A stretch of 64,000 bases of DNA from Methanococcoides sp. (GTDB lineage: Archaea > Halobacteriota > Methanosarcinia > Methanosarcinales > Methanosarcinaceae), in the NCBI GenBank assembly GCA_021108185.1, contig JAIORJ010000204.1, positions 1 through 64,000 of the forward strand. The letters are read 5' to 3'. A program made the position numbers and the translations under genes. The notes beneath the pieces were generated by a model, which saw nothing but the letters and a program-made list of their open reading frames with translations, did no database searches and had not been told where the DNA came from. This document shows, in pieces, positions 1 through 8,780 of the stretch (position 1 is the stretch's first letter; every line of letters begins with the position of its first letter).

Positions 1-317
1 GCTTCCATGGCCTTTTCAGCCTTATATTCCTGAACAAAACCAAGAACAATAACAAAAGCAATTAAAAAGATGATGACACCAAAGTTCACAACCTCGTCTA
101 TCATAAGAGAGATCACAGCCGCTGCCAAAAGTACCCAGACGATAAAATTGGTGAGCTGCCTTAACAGTACTTTTACAGGTGTGATTCTCACTTTTTCCTG
201 AAGCTCATTAAACCCTGATATCTGAAGCCTTTTTGTCACATCTGTCTCAGAAAGACCTGATCTGGAACTATCCACTTCAGCAAAAACAGACTCAATATCA
301 GCATTTTCATACCCCAA
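1..317 (-). CDS. P-type cation-transporting ATPase, N-terminal part (cut by window edge)
   Basis: Reading the minus strand from 317 to 1 gives about 105 residues without a stop. They match the start of P2-type (Ca2+/PacL-like) ATPases: a soluble cation-ATPase N-domain (GLSETDVTKRL, then GFNELQEK), followed by two membrane helices (IVWVLLAAAVISLMI and VIIFLIAFVIVLGFVQE) and the conserved YKAEKAMEA stretch that leads into the actuator domain. The start is taken as TTG at 315-317 with a GGAG ribosome site about ten bases upstream; a GTG five codons earlier is an alternative. An in-frame TAA lies just above that. The phosphorylation motif and ion-binding helices are outside the window, so the transported ion cannot be judged. 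It is transcribed away from the FMN-binding pseudogene. Confidence 0.85.
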   Translation of the reverse strand, partial: MGYENADIESVFAEVDSSRSGLSETDVTKRLQISGFNELQEKVRITPVKVLLRQLTNFIVWVLLAAAVISLMIDEVVNFGVIIFLIAFVIVLGFVQEYKAEKAME

Positions 318-557
318 TGAAACACACACTCCAAATTAAATATGTTACAATAGTATTTCTTGATTTGCCATCAGTTTCAAAAATGAGCTCACAACATCCC
401 CACCAATGTCCATTTAGGTAAAGCTAAATAACTGTACAGACAATTTTCTTTTACCACTAATGGAACATCTTACTATTGTGGAGGTACTACTATGACATGT
501 GACTTAGAGATCAAAGAAAGGATCAGTGAATACCTGAAAAAACACCCATACGTGAAC

Positions 558-700
558 TACCCCACGCTTACGCATGAGGCTTCCTGCTTCATTCTTTGAA
601 CTATCGTTCACAAGTCCACAGGCTCTTCCCCTCGTTCCGAAGGTGTCAAATGATTAGTAGATTTTGTTTTTGAAGTGCAAACTTCTTGACATTGATTGCA
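558..700 (-). ncRNA. candidate omega RNA (TnpB guide RNA) at the right end
   Basis: Established for TnpB elements: the guide RNA overlaps the tnpB 3' end and the right end, with the guide reading into flanking DNA. Here the last tnpB codons and 558-645 are conserved-looking right-end sequence ending GGGGTA, directly followed by host sequence GTTCACGTATGGG on the minus strand, which would be the guide. The 5' limit is a guess and no RNA fold was computed. Confidence 0.4.
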
Positions 701-1764
701 GCATTGATATCCCTGTCATGTTCTGTATTACATTCAGGACAGCACCAATCTCTATCTTTCAAAGTCATTTTATTGTTGTAATATCCACAAACATTACACA
801 ATTTCGAAGATGGCTCGAATTGACCTATCTTCAATAGTGTCTTTCCATACAATTCGGCTTTATATTCGAGTTGTCGGAAAAACTCACTCCATGAAACATC
901 ACTGATTGCTTGTGCAAGACAATGATTTTTTAACATACCTGAAACATTCAAGGATTCTACTGCAATTGCTTGGTTCTCGCTTATGAGTTTAGAAGTAGTT
1001 TTGTGCAGGAAGTCCATTCTCTGATTTCGTATTTTTTCGTGAATTTTTGCCACGGTATGCCTTGATCTATTTCTGTTATTTGAACCTTTTTGTTTCTTAC
1101 TCATCCGTTTTTGTAAGATTTTCATTCTATCAATGCTGTTTTTAAGATGTTTAGGATTGTCAATCTTTTCACCATTGGAAAGTATAGCGAAATGAGTAAG
1201 TCCAACATCTATCCCCAAAGTTGAATTTTCGTTGAATGATTGCTTTTCAGGCAATTCTTTTTCATCATCTGCAAGAAAACTGATGTAGTATTTTCCAGTA
1301 GGAGTTCTGGATACCGTAGCGGTTTTTAATTTACCTTCAAATTTCCTATGCAATTTTGCCTTTATTGGTTGCTTTATTTTTGGAAGTTTGATTGTATTAG
1401 TTTCAAAATCCACTGAATAATGTTGTGGTATCTGGAATGATTGTATGGGATTTTTCCTTGACTTGAAATTAGGAAATCCTTTTTTCTCCCTGAAAAAACG
1501 AGTGAAAGCAGATTCGAGATTGATGAGTGCATTTAGTAATGATTGAGAATTGACTTCTTTTAACCATTCATTGTTTGGTTTCAGGTCATGAACAAGTCGA
1601 TGCTGTAATTCAAATCTCGATAAGTGTTCTTTATCAACTTCATACGCTTTGTTCTTCTGCTCTAGTGCCCAGTTATACGTAAACCTACATGCACCAATAT
1701 GTTTTACAAGAATCTCGTTTTGAGATTCCGTGGGGTACAGTCGGTATTTATAGGCTTTAAGCAT
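646..1764 (-). CDS. tnpB: TnpB, RNA-guided nuclease/transposon accessory protein
   Basis: This 372-residue protein has every hallmark of TnpB/IS1341 OrfB. There is an N-terminal OrfB helix-turn-helix-like domain (KAYKYRLYPTESQ, then CRFTYNWALE). RuvC-I is GIDVGLTHFAIL with the aspartate near residue 186, and RuvC-II is AVESLNVSGM with the glutamate near 270. A zinc ribbon CNVCGYY...CPEC precedes RuvC-III DRDINAAINV. The three acidic residues and four cysteines are intact and there is no internal stop, so it could be active. Known biology: TnpB is guided by an RNA from the element's 3' end to cut DNA next to a short motif and promotes element retention. ATG at 1762-1764 is preferred to the TTG one codon earlier. 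It lies inside the split flavin-binding gene, opposite to it. Confidence 0.93.
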   Translation of the reverse strand: MLKAYKYRLYPTESQNEILVKHIGACRFTYNWALEQKNKAYEVDKEHLSRFELQHRLVHDLKPNNEWLKEVNSQSLLNALINLESAFTRFFREKKGFPNFKSRKNPIQSFQIPQHYSVDFETNTIKLPKIKQPIKAKLHRKFEGKLKTATVSRTPTGKYYISFLADDEKELPEKQSFNENSTLGIDVGLTHFAILSNGEKIDNPKHLKNSIDRMKILQKRMSKKQKGSNNRNRSRHTVAKIHEKIRNQRMDFLHKTTSKLISENQAIAVESLNVSGMLKNHCLAQAISDVSWSEFFRQLEYKAELYGKTLLKIGQFEPSSKLCNVCGYYNNKMTLKDRDWCCPECNTEHDRDINAAINVKKFALQKQNLLII

Positions 1765-2273
1765 CAATGTACTATATGTTTTAACAATATATCAATGTTT
1801 TGTAAAATAATGTTGTATGCGGATAGTATGCCTTTCACCCCCATCTTACGAAAGGGGGACTTCTCGGCTAAAAGTTAAACCTTGCAACCATCAGCCCGGA
1901 AGGAAGACCAATGGCCCACAGCATGGCTTTTGCATCAGCCGGCCCGGTCGTTTATTTCGGAACAGGGAAGACCACAAGGAAATTCCGTAATATCGAACAG
2001 AACCCAAACGTCGCATTCACAGTCGATGAAGACGGATCTGATGTGATGAACATCACAGGTATTCAAATGGAAGGCAAAGCATCATTTGTGACAGATGAAG
2101 CAGAATTAGGGCAGATATTCCAGTTGATGTTAGAAAAATTCCCGTTCATGAAGGAACTACCAAAGAACCCGAACAATGTAATTATAAAAGTAGAGCCAAC
2201 AAAAGCTTTCTTCCTTGACTACGCCGTTGAGTTCGGATTCAGGTACGAAGTCGATTTCTGACTTCGCACCCTA

Positions 2274-2284
2274 TCTTTTTTATT
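2274..2284 (+). terminator. T-rich terminator after the flavin-binding gene
   Basis: An uninterrupted T run with a single A follows the TGA of the split gene by about a dozen bases. Archaeal transcription commonly stops at such oligo-T tracts. No hairpin is needed or seen. Confidence 0.4.
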
Positions 2285-2320
2285 TTGAGCTTATCCTACC
2301 GACAAAACTGAGATGTCCGA

Positions 2321-3616
2321 TCAGCAGCCGCTTTCCTTGCGTTCTGTGATATCCTGGATAACTCCCTGATAATCGGTCACTTTACCCTCATTATCCCGCT
2401 GTATGAAAGTTTGTTCTTCCACCCACCTTATATCGCCTGAGCGGGTCAATATGCGATATTCCTTTACGAACATCTTTCCCCCTTCCTGGCATATATCCGA
2501 AAGTTCGAGCTGAACCTCAGGAAGGTCATCAGCATGGATAATGTTCCCATAAAGAAGGTCACCCGAGAGGAAATCATCCACATCATAGCCAAACTGGGTG
2601 ATATTATCCGACACAAACTCCACCGGCCATAGCTCCTTTTCATCATCCTCACCGGCCTTCCAGAGAAAAGCGACCACCGGGCTATGATTTACGATCGTCT
2701 CAAGTGCCTGTTTCCTTGAAAGGAGGTCATTCTGCTTTACCAGAGCCTCATCCAGTGCGATCTCACTCAACTTTTGTTTTGTGATATCCTGTACAATCCC
2801 CTGGAAATGTGTTACATTGCCGTTCACATCTCTTTTGATGAAGGTCTTCTCATTGACCCACAGCAGTTCCCCTTCCTTTGTCAATAAACGATACTCCTGG
2901 ACATAATCATCATATCCTTCCCTGGACCTCTGGTCAAGCTCGTCTTTAACAGCATTATAATCGTCCGGATGTATCAGATCCCCATAGACGATCCTTCCAA
3001 GCACGAAATCCTCTGCACTATACCCAAGTCTTGAAACATTGGCAGAAGCATAATCAGCCGGCCAGAACTCTTCCGCCCTCCAAAGGAAGACCATCGTAGA
3101 ACTATTGTTGATGATATCCTCAAGGTCCTTCTGCTCCCTCAATGCTTTCTCACACAGCATTTCATTGTTCTTCTGATCAGTAATATCAAAAATAGTACCC
3201 TGATAATGGGTCACATTACCATTCTCGTCCCGCTGGAGATATGTCCTTTCATCGACCCAGCGAATATCACCTGATGCCAGGACGATACGGTATTCCTGAT
3301 CAAAGAAGCTCTTACCTTCCACACGACTTTTTTCGAGGGACAGTTCAACTCGCTCCAGATCTTCCCCATAGACAATATCAGCATAAAGAAGCCTTCCTGA
3401 AATGAAATCCTCCACAGTATAACCTAACTGGGTTACGTTTGCAGAAACATATTCCACTGGCCACTTTTCCTCAGGAGTGTTATCTGCGGTCCATAAAAAG
3501 GCAATAACAGGACTATGATCTATTATATTTTCAAGTATTTCCTTCCTGTCAAGAACCTTTTCCAAAGGACTTTTCCCCGATCTGCTGCCAGTTTCTTTCG
3601 ATATGTTTGATCCCAT
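2321..3616 (-). CDS. Triple PAS/PAC sensor protein without output domain
   Basis: The 431 residues consist almost entirely of three PAS-PAC units (about 30-150, 165-285 and 300-425). Each has the same skeleton: a start like SPVIAFLW, then YVSANVTQLGY, a D-F-SG-LLYGDI stretch, EYRI/EYRLLT and an ending like VTHYQGTIFDITDQK. These are PAS_3-type folds. No histidine kinase, GGDEF, HTH or receiver follows, and there is no membrane segment, so it is likely a soluble sensor that works through a partner or by dimerisation. The three copies are similar enough to suggest internal duplication. Start ATG at 3614-3616 has a GGGGGC ribosome site. It lies 56 bases from the antiporter gene on the same strand but downstream of it. 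Ligand unknown. Confidence 0.85.
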   Translation of the reverse strand: MGSNISKETGSRSGKSPLEKVLDRKEILENIIDHSPVIAFLWTADNTPEEKWPVEYVSANVTQLGYTVEDFISGRLLYADIVYGEDLERVELSLEKSRVEGKSFFDQEYRIVLASGDIRWVDERTYLQRDENGNVTHYQGTIFDITDQKNNEMLCEKALREQKDLEDIINNSSTMVFLWRAEEFWPADYASANVSRLGYSAEDFVLGRIVYGDLIHPDDYNAVKDELDQRSREGYDDYVQEYRLLTKEGELLWVNEKTFIKRDVNGNVTHFQGIVQDITKQKLSEIALDEALVKQNDLLSRKQALETIVNHSPVVAFLWKAGEDDEKELWPVEFVSDNITQFGYDVDDFLSGDLLYGNIIHADDLPEVQLELSDICQEGGKMFVKEYRILTRSGDIRWVEEQTFIQRDNEGKVTDYQGVIQDITERKESGC

Positions 3617-3672
3617 ACATAGCCCCCAATTTTAATGATCAACTTCTTTAATAACTTATTAGACGGATGAGT

Positions 3673-4845
3673 TTAAGTATTGTTCGAATTTGCCCTGTTT
3701 TTGAACTGAATGGCCTTCTTAAGGAGTACCGGCGAAACGAAAATTGAGACCGCCACCATCAAGACAATTGCTGAGAACACTTCATCCCCTATTATCCCCA
3801 TCTCTTTTCCAATAGAGATCAATACAAGTTCCACCCCTGCCCTCGGCATGACACCAAATCCGAATATAAGACTATCATAATTATCAAAACCTATCAAGCG
3901 ACTTCCCAGAAAGCCCCCTATCAGTTTTCCTAAAAGAGCAAGTACAACAACAAGCACGGAGAAGAGGCCTATTGTTTGTAAACTAGCAATATTAAGGGAT
4001 ATTCCAATAAATGCAAAGAAAATGGGAACAAAAATACCATAAGCAAGCCCTGTAACCTTACTTTGCACATGCTCGATCTTCGCATGGGGAACATCCGAGA
4101 GCATAACCCCTCCAATGAACGCACCTATCACAGCATGAAGGCCGAAAACCTCTGCAAGGTACGCAGAGAAAAGGGCGATCACTATAACAAAAGCAAAGAT
4201 AGATTCCTTGACATGCATCTTATGGATCTGATCAAAGAGTCTGGAAAATGCCCATTTCCTTAAGGAGAACATGATCGCCACGAAGGCAATCATCTTCAAC
4301 AATATTATTAGAACCTGCAACCCGGAGGGGAATTGTTCGTAGGTTGCCATGGTCACTACAATAGAAAGAAGAAAGATCCCTATGATATCATCAAATATAG
4401 CTGATGTCAGCATCATGGAACCTGGTTTGCTCGAAAGGTAATCCATGTCAATCAGAGTTCTGACGACCACACCGATACTTGTCGGACTGAAAGCAACTCC
4501 TATAAAGATGCTTTCAAGGACACTTAAATGAAAATACACACCAATTGCCGCTCCAAAAGAGAAAGCAACAATTATCTGAACTACTGTAACAATAGAAGCT
4601 TTCGCCGAGGACTCTTTCAGATCACGAAGATGGACTTCCTTGTAACCTGCTGTGAACAGAAGGAAGATTGCACCCATTTCAGCCAGGAACTTAAGTATTT
4701 CCGATTCCTGATGTATCAGAAGTATCCCGAGCACCATACCGGAAAGCAGTTCCCCAAGAATTGAAGGAAAACCTGCCCTTTCAAATATTTCACCAAAAAG
4801 CTTAGCCAGTAGAAGTATGAGCAAGATATGAAGAAGAACCTCCAT
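3673..4845 (-). CDS. Cation:proton antiporter, CPA2 (KefB/NapA-like) membrane domain
   Basis: A 390-residue, very hydrophobic protein with about 11-12 membrane helices and the CPA2 features: LLAKLFGEIFERAGFPSILGELLSG near the N-terminus, FSPTSIGVVVRTL, and the FDDIIG acidic pair about residue 150 expected in the ion-binding core. It lacks C-terminal TrkA-N/RCK domains. The ATG directly follows the TGA of the CBS-domain gene at 4846 (TGAATG), so the two are translationally coupled. The CBS protein may therefore be the regulatory subunit. Ion specificity (Na+ or K+) cannot be told from sequence alone. Confidence 0.9.
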   Translation of the reverse strand: MEVLLHILLILLLAKLFGEIFERAGFPSILGELLSGMVLGILLIHQESEILKFLAEMGAIFLLFTAGYKEVHLRDLKESSAKASIVTVVQIIVAFSFGAAIGVYFHLSVLESIFIGVAFSPTSIGVVVRTLIDMDYLSSKPGSMMLTSAIFDDIIGIFLLSIVVTMATYEQFPSGLQVLIILLKMIAFVAIMFSLRKWAFSRLFDQIHKMHVKESIFAFVIVIALFSAYLAEVFGLHAVIGAFIGGVMLSDVPHAKIEHVQSKVTGLAYGIFVPIFFAFIGISLNIASLQTIGLFSVLVVVLALLGKLIGGFLGSRLIGFDNYDSLIFGFGVMPRAGVELVLISIGKEMGIIGDEVFSAIVLMVAVSIFVSPVLLKKAIQFKNRANSNNT

Positions 4846-5337
4846 TCAATCCGAGCCCCTTAATTTATACACTTCCTTTATAAGATCGGGTTTACAGATA
4901 ATACCAACCAATTTTCCGTCTTCAACGATACAAAAACGATCGATCTTATGCTTGAGCATCATATCCGCTGCAGTACAAAGGTGTTCATCCGGAGATATTG
5001 ACACCGGGTGGGGGACCATAATGGCTTTTGCAGTATCACCCTGAAAAACAACTGCATTCAAGTGTGTGTGTTCTGATCTGGGAGCCCTGTGTACAAGAAG
5101 GATCTTCAATATAGTATCCTGATCGATCGTTCCCACAAGAATATTATCTTCATTTACGACCGGATATGTGTGAAAATGATATTTGTCAAAGGTTTCAAGG
5201 ATCTGGTCTATACTATCATTTTCTGAAATTGTTACAAGGTCCTTTGTCATAAAATTTTTTATGAACATCTCACTGCACCTTTCTGCAAATGACCGCTCAC
5301 TCCGAATGCGATCTTCATCCCCATCATTATCAACCAC
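4846..5337 (-). CDS. Two-CBS-domain protein coupled to the antiporter
   Basis: Up to 163 residues with a pair of CBS motifs: NFMTKDLVTISENDSID...VGTIDQDTIL and AIMVPHPVSISPDEHLC...VGIICKPDL. CBS pairs (Bateman modules) bind adenine nucleotides and regulate partner proteins. Two starts are possible: GTG at 5335-5337 behind GGGGGC, or ATG at 5266-5268 behind AGGTG with seven-base spacing. The second gives the usual short lead before the first CBS motif and may be the true one. The stop touches the antiporter ATG, which suggests control of that transporter. Confidence 0.85.
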   Translation of the reverse strand: MVDNDGDEDRIRSERSFAERCSEMFIKNFMTKDLVTISENDSIDQILETFDKYHFHTYPVVNEDNILVGTIDQDTILKILLVHRAPRSEHTHLNAVVFQGDTAKAIMVPHPVSISPDEHLCTAADMMLKHKIDRFCIVEDGKLVGIICKPDLIKEVYKLRGSD

Positions 5338-5483
5338 AGCTTTAAGCCCCCTTCAAAGCTATTTTTGTAAAAAGAATATTACAATAAAAAAAAGGGAGGT
5401 CATCTTACAAATATTGACCCCATTAGAAAAGGACGAAGAACACAAATTCTTGAAAAAAAGAAAAGAGAAAATAATAAAGAAGC

Positions 5484-6806
5484 TTAGATACCCAGCTCTT
5501 CCCTGTCAGAATTTACAAGAGATAACTGTATAGCTATGCCACTGCTTTCAGCATATTCGTCAATACGTTTGACAGCATGATCGATCATCCCACCTGAGGT
5601 CAGTATCATAGATCTCTTGCCACAAAGTGCCATAAGGATGGACTTATCAATGACACCTGATGTTATTTGAAGATCGAGAAGATGCTTTTCCGCAAGGCTC
5701 TTGCTCTTCTTGCCCATGGCTCCAATAGTATCGATATCCTCTTCAGCCAGTATCCTCTTGAAAGGACCCGCATCATATTTGTCCATATCATAGATGAATA
5801 TTCCACCGGACTTGATACCATGCCGTGTCATTTCTGCAATCGCATGCCCTTCCGGATGGATGTGAAGCACCTTTGCATTGACTGCTTCATAGGGGCTGTT
5901 TATCGCATATTCACCATATAATATGCCAAGGTTCACAACATCGCCTTCCTTGACATCAGGAGAAACTTCTATCCACATAAGCTCAGGTGGTTTAAGGGAA
6001 TGGACAAGTTCAGGAACACTTGTAGGAAACTTGTTACGAGTTGCAAGGTTCCTTCTCTCAAGTTCATTGTATATTTCAAGTGTACGGGGTTGCCTTAAAT
6101 TTGCTTTTTTCAAAAGTTCCATGTCTTTGAAAACATCTTCAGGAGCACCTTCCCCGATAATATTACCCTCGTTCATGAAATAAACATAATCTGCCCAACT
6201 GTATGCAAGTTCCACATCATGAGTAGAAATTATCATAGTGGTGTTGTTTTGATTCAACTCATTCAACAGATCAAGGATCTCATCCGCACCCACAGGATCG
6301 AGGTTTGCAAGAGGCTCATCAAGGATCATTACCTCAGGTTCCATTGAGCAAACACCTGCAATTGCCACTCTCTTTTTCTGTCCACCACTTAAATGATGAG
6401 GAGGCTTGTTCCTGAATTCGGTTATTCCTATGTATTCAAGGGTTTTTTCCACAAGTTCATCAACTTCTTCTTTTGAATGGCCCAGATTAGTAGGTCCAAA
6501 GCCTACATCCTGATAGACCGTGGGGGCAAATATCTGGTCGTCTGAGTTCTGGAAGACGATGCCAACACTTTTGCGTATCTCACGCAGGGACTTAGAATCA
6601 TATTCCATGGGTTTCCCATGAAAGTGAACAGTTCCCTCTTTTGGCTTAAGGGTTCCATTGAGCAGCATGAAAAGGGTTGATTTGCCAGAACCGTTCTTCC
6701 CGACAAAGGCTATTTTCTTACCTTTTTTGATCTTTACATCAATACCTTTTAAAGCCTGTGTTCCATCATGGTAGGAATACTTCAAGCCTTTAGTTTCCAA
6801 TATCAT
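5484..6806 (-). CDS. cbiO: Cobalt/nickel ECF transporter ATPase CbiO with C-terminal extension
   Basis: Residues 1-270 are an ABC ATPase: Walker [12 protein letters not shown]-loop [10 protein letters not shown], signature [13 protein letters not shown], Walker [13 protein letters not shown] and switch STHDVEL, with the CbiO-type [13 protein letters not shown] start. It powers cobalt uptake with CbiQ, CbiM and CbiN. At 440 residues it is longer than usual CbiO (about 280). The extra 165 residues ([13 protein letters not shown] onward, ending [10 protein letters not shown]) are not a second ATPase; I do not recognise them as a characterised domain. It is the last gene of cbiMNQO, 19 bases after cbiQ. 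Confidence 0.93.
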   Translation of the reverse strand: MILETKGLKYSYHDGTQALKGIDVKIKKGKKIAFVGKNGSGKSTLFMLLNGTLKPKEGTVHFHGKPMEYDSKSLREIRKSVGIVFQNSDDQIFAPTVYQDVGFGPTNLGHSKEEVDELVEKTLEYIGITEFRNKPPHHLSGGQKKRVAIAGVCSMEPEVMILDEPLANLDPVGADEILDLLNELNQNNTTMIISTHDVELAYSWADYVYFMNEGNIIGEGAPEDVFKDMELLKKANLRQPRTLEIYNELERRNLATRNKFPTSVPELVHSLKPPELMWIEVSPDVKEGDVVNLGILYGEYAINSPYEAVNAKVLHIHPEGHAIAEMTRHGIKSGGIFIYDMDKYDAGPFKRILAEEDIDTIGAMGKKSKSLAEKHLLDLQITSGVIDKSILMALCGKRSMILTSGGMIDHAVKRIDEYAESSGIAIQLSLVNSDREELGI

Positions 6807-6825
6807 TTTATTACCTCAACAGACC

Positions 6826-7608
6826 TTAAAATATAGAATAAAATCTCGTTAAATACCACAATGCCAATACCACAGCAAAATAAGTACAGGTCAAGACGAG
6901 CTCATTAGCTCTGATCGGTCTTTTTTCCTCAAAGAAAATAAGTTTGCCATCATAACATCGGGCACTCATGGAAATGAATATCTTTTCTCCCTGTTCCCAC
7001 GACCTTATGAAAAGGGTTGTGGAAAGCATTGCAAGTGAAGTCAGGGAAGTACGCCAGTCCTTGTAACCAAGCCTGACCGTCTGTGCATACTTGATACCCC
7101 ATGCAACTTCGAGGAAGACAAAGATGTAACGGTACATCATCATGGATATTTCAATAAAAGAATCCGGCAATCTCGTTGCTTTAAGAACTGAGAATAGTTC
7201 CACCATCGGAGTGGTCAGTGAAAGGAAGAACAGGCAGGACATGCCGCCGAGTGTTCTCGAAAACACTAACAATGCCATTTCAAGACCGCCGGTGTTCACT
7301 CCCAGATGGTAACTAAAAATATCAAATCCAAGGAGTTCATTACCTGAACCGAAGAAGAAGGCTATGATAACAACACTTAATAATACGAAAACAGCAGGTG
7401 CAGACAAGAGTGTTAGATAAAATTTAAACGAAGTCTTCCCAAAATGAACCGTTGCAAAGCTCATACACAATGCTATAGCAAAAGGTGGAATAAAAGACTG
7501 TGAGGAAACTCCTACAAGAACACCAAACATAACAATGGCTATCTTAAGCCAGTTGTTACGATACCTTAGGGGACTCACAAGTGCATAATCATCAAGAATA
7601 TTTGTCAT
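6826..7608 (-). CDS. cbiQ: Cobalt ECF transporter T component CbiQ
   Basis: The 260-residue integral membrane protein has five to six helices and the CbiQ cytoplasmic coupling motif: an arginine-containing segment ATRLPDSFIEISMMMYRY followed by SMSARCYDG, which contact the ATPase. It is the energy-coupling transmembrane subunit between CbiO and CbiM. It sits between cbiN (105-base gap) and cbiO (19-base gap) on the same strand, in the usual operon order. Confidence 0.93.
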   Translation of the reverse strand: MTNILDDYALVSPLRYRNNWLKIAIVMFGVLVGVSSQSFIPPFAIALCMSFATVHFGKTSFKFYLTLLSAPAVFVLLSVVIIAFFFGSGNELLGFDIFSYHLGVNTGGLEMALLVFSRTLGGMSCLFFLSLTTPMVELFSVLKATRLPDSFIEISMMMYRYIFVFLEVAWGIKYAQTVRLGYKDWRTSLTSLAMLSTTLFIRSWEQGEKIFISMSARCYDGKLIFFEEKRPIRANELVLTCTYFAVVLALWYLTRFYSIF

Positions 7609-7713
7609 ATTATGTTCACACCGTTACATTCGTTTTGTGTTTCTCCTTAGAGAAGAAAGAACTAAAATAAAAATGAATCCCTAAGAAAAAAGGAAGGAGG
7701 GGAAAGAACAGTC

Positions 7714-8013
7714 TTAATTGGACTGCCCTTTACCTTTGTAGTAACCGAAGAAATATCCAATAACCAATGCACCGAACGCTGCTTGAAGTCCAAAGAGCAG
7801 GCTTTCAGTTTCTCCGCCTGGTGGCTCGAATTTAATAGAGTTTATCCATGAGTCTTCTGTCCATGGCACGTAATCGCTGTTAATTTCTGCAATTGCATCT
7901 CCAGCCTGACCATCGGCACCACCAAACTCAGAGTCCGGATTTGCTGCCAGTCCATACATGAATGATGCTACGAACAGTACTGCTATTACTCCAAATATGA
8001 TCTCGCCTTTCAC
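7714..8013 (-). CDS. cbiN: Cobalt ECF transporter small subunit CbiN (archaeal type)
   Basis: A 99-residue protein with two membrane helices (FGVIAVLFVASFMYGL and LLFGLQAAFGALVIGYFFGYY) around an extracytoplasmic loop containing the PDSEFGGADGQA segment, the pattern of CbiN/PDGLE-type subunits. Its ATG overlaps the cbiM stop by four bases (ATGA at 8010-8013), so translation is coupled. CbiN assists metal loading into CbiM. Confidence 0.88.
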   Translation of the reverse strand: MKGEIIFGVIAVLFVASFMYGLAANPDSEFGGADGQAGDAIAEINSDYVPWTEDSWINSIKFEPPGGETESLLFGLQAAFGALVIGYFFGYYKGKGQSN

Positions 8014-8705
8014 TGACCTGCCCCCTTGATCTTATTGAGAGCTGATTCTGTGATAACTTTAAGCTCTACAAGAGCATCGCTCTTGACCTGTATCACGTAT
8101 TTGAAGATCAGAGCTGTCAATGCACCCTCCATGATAGCCAGAGGCACCTGGGTTGTAGCAAATATCAGCAAGAACGCTTTAAGTGAAGCAGCTACTCCGC
8201 CTACTTCTGCCGGGAATGCCAGCGCAAGTTGCGTGGCTGTCACGACATATGTTGCCCAATCCGCAAATGCTGTGGCAAGGAAGACAACAACATAGAAATT
8301 GATGTTCGCTTTCATGCCTGCTTTATAGATCACATATGCAAAGACAGGACCAATGATGCCCATTGATGCAACGTTCGCCCCAAGTGTCGTAAGACCACCG
8401 TGAGCAATGAAGATCGCCTGGTAAAGCAGAACGATAGTACTCAGGACCGCTGTAACAGCAGGACCAAAGAGGATAGCTGCCATTCCGGTACCTGTCGGAT
8501 GGGATGAACTGCCCGTGACAGATGGCATCTTCAAAGATGAAAGTACGAAGATGAATGCTCCCGCTACCGCCAATAATGGTAATAGCTCGCGCTTTTCAGA
8601 TACAAGCTTGTTAAGCCTGTACATACCGAAGAATATTATCGGTATAGAGAACACAAACCACAGTTGCCACCATGGTGATGGCAAGAATCCCTCGAATATA
8701 TGCAT
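8010..8705 (-). CDS. cbiM: Cobalt ECF transporter substrate-binding subunit CbiM
   Basis: The 231-residue membrane protein starts MHIFEGFLPSPWW. In CbiM/NikM the free N-terminal Met-His is part of the metal site, so ATG at 8703-8705 is chosen over the in-frame GTG three codons upstream; that GTG is part of the GGAGTG ribosome site. Further family marks are SSHPTGTGMAAILFGP and FQAIFIAHGGLTTLGANV-like loops (here YQAIFIAHGG). It heads the cbiMNQO operon behind a TATA box at 8771-8780. Cobalt rather than nickel is inferred from the neighbouring cbiD and cbiE. Confidence 0.95.
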   Translation of the reverse strand: MHIFEGFLPSPWWQLWFVFSIPIIFFGMYRLNKLVSEKRELLPLLAVAGAFIFVLSSLKMPSVTGSSSHPTGTGMAAILFGPAVTAVLSTIVLLYQAIFIAHGGLTTLGANVASMGIIGPVFAYVIYKAGMKANINFYVVVFLATAFADWATYVVTATQLALAFPAEVGGVAASLKAFLLIFATTQVPLAIMEGALTALIFKYVIQVKSDALVELKVITESALNKIKGAGQ

Positions 8706-8770
8706 TATTAACACTCCATTTCCGATTTAAATCAAGATAACTTGAATAAGACATAGGTAAAACGGAAGAG

Positions 8771-8780
8771 TTATATAAAT
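8771..8780 (-). promoter_or_regulatory. TATA box of cbiMNQO
   Basis: On the minus strand the sequence reads ATTTATATAA, about 65-75 bases before the cbiM ATG. Just upstream is a short GCTAT-AG-ATAGC inverted repeat (about 8782-8793) that could bind a metal or cobalamin regulator; this is inference. Confidence 0.5.

Larger units (their letters stand above)
558..1880 (-). mobile_element. IS200/IS605-superfamily element, TnpB-only (IS1341 type)
   Basis: The boundaries come from the restored reading frame of the split flavin-binding gene and are uncertain by about three bases, because AAC is present at both junctions. The element contains only tnpB; no Y1 tyrosine transposase (TnpA) is visible, so it would need TnpA in trans. 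In tnpB orientation the left end lies around 1765-1880 and has a CCCCC/GGGGG hairpin (about 1838-1858). The right end lies at 558-645, with the run GTGGGGTA next to GTTCAC typical of such right ends. No target duplication beyond the shared AAC is seen, as expected for this superfamily. Confidence 0.85.
492..2261 (+). pseudogene. FMN-binding (pyridoxamine 5'-phosphate oxidase-like) gene split by an IS605-type insertion
   Basis: An ATG at 492 behind a GGAGGT ribosome site (481-486 region) opens 22 codons ending HPYVN at 557. The frame resumes at 1881 with LATISPEGRPMAHSM and runs to a TGA at 2261. Joining 492-557 to 1881-2261 keeps frame and gives a 148-residue protein of normal length for the split-barrel flavin-binding family: N-terminal helix, LATISPEG strand, FGTGKTTRKFRNI turn and a C-terminal barrel. 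This family binds FMN or related cofactors; the substrate is unknown. The inserted 1.3 kb carries tnpB on the opposite strand. As it stands the gene is interrupted; a fragment from ATG 1911 would lack the first strand. Both halves look undecayed, which suggests a recent insertion or precise excision in some cells. Confidence 0.88.
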
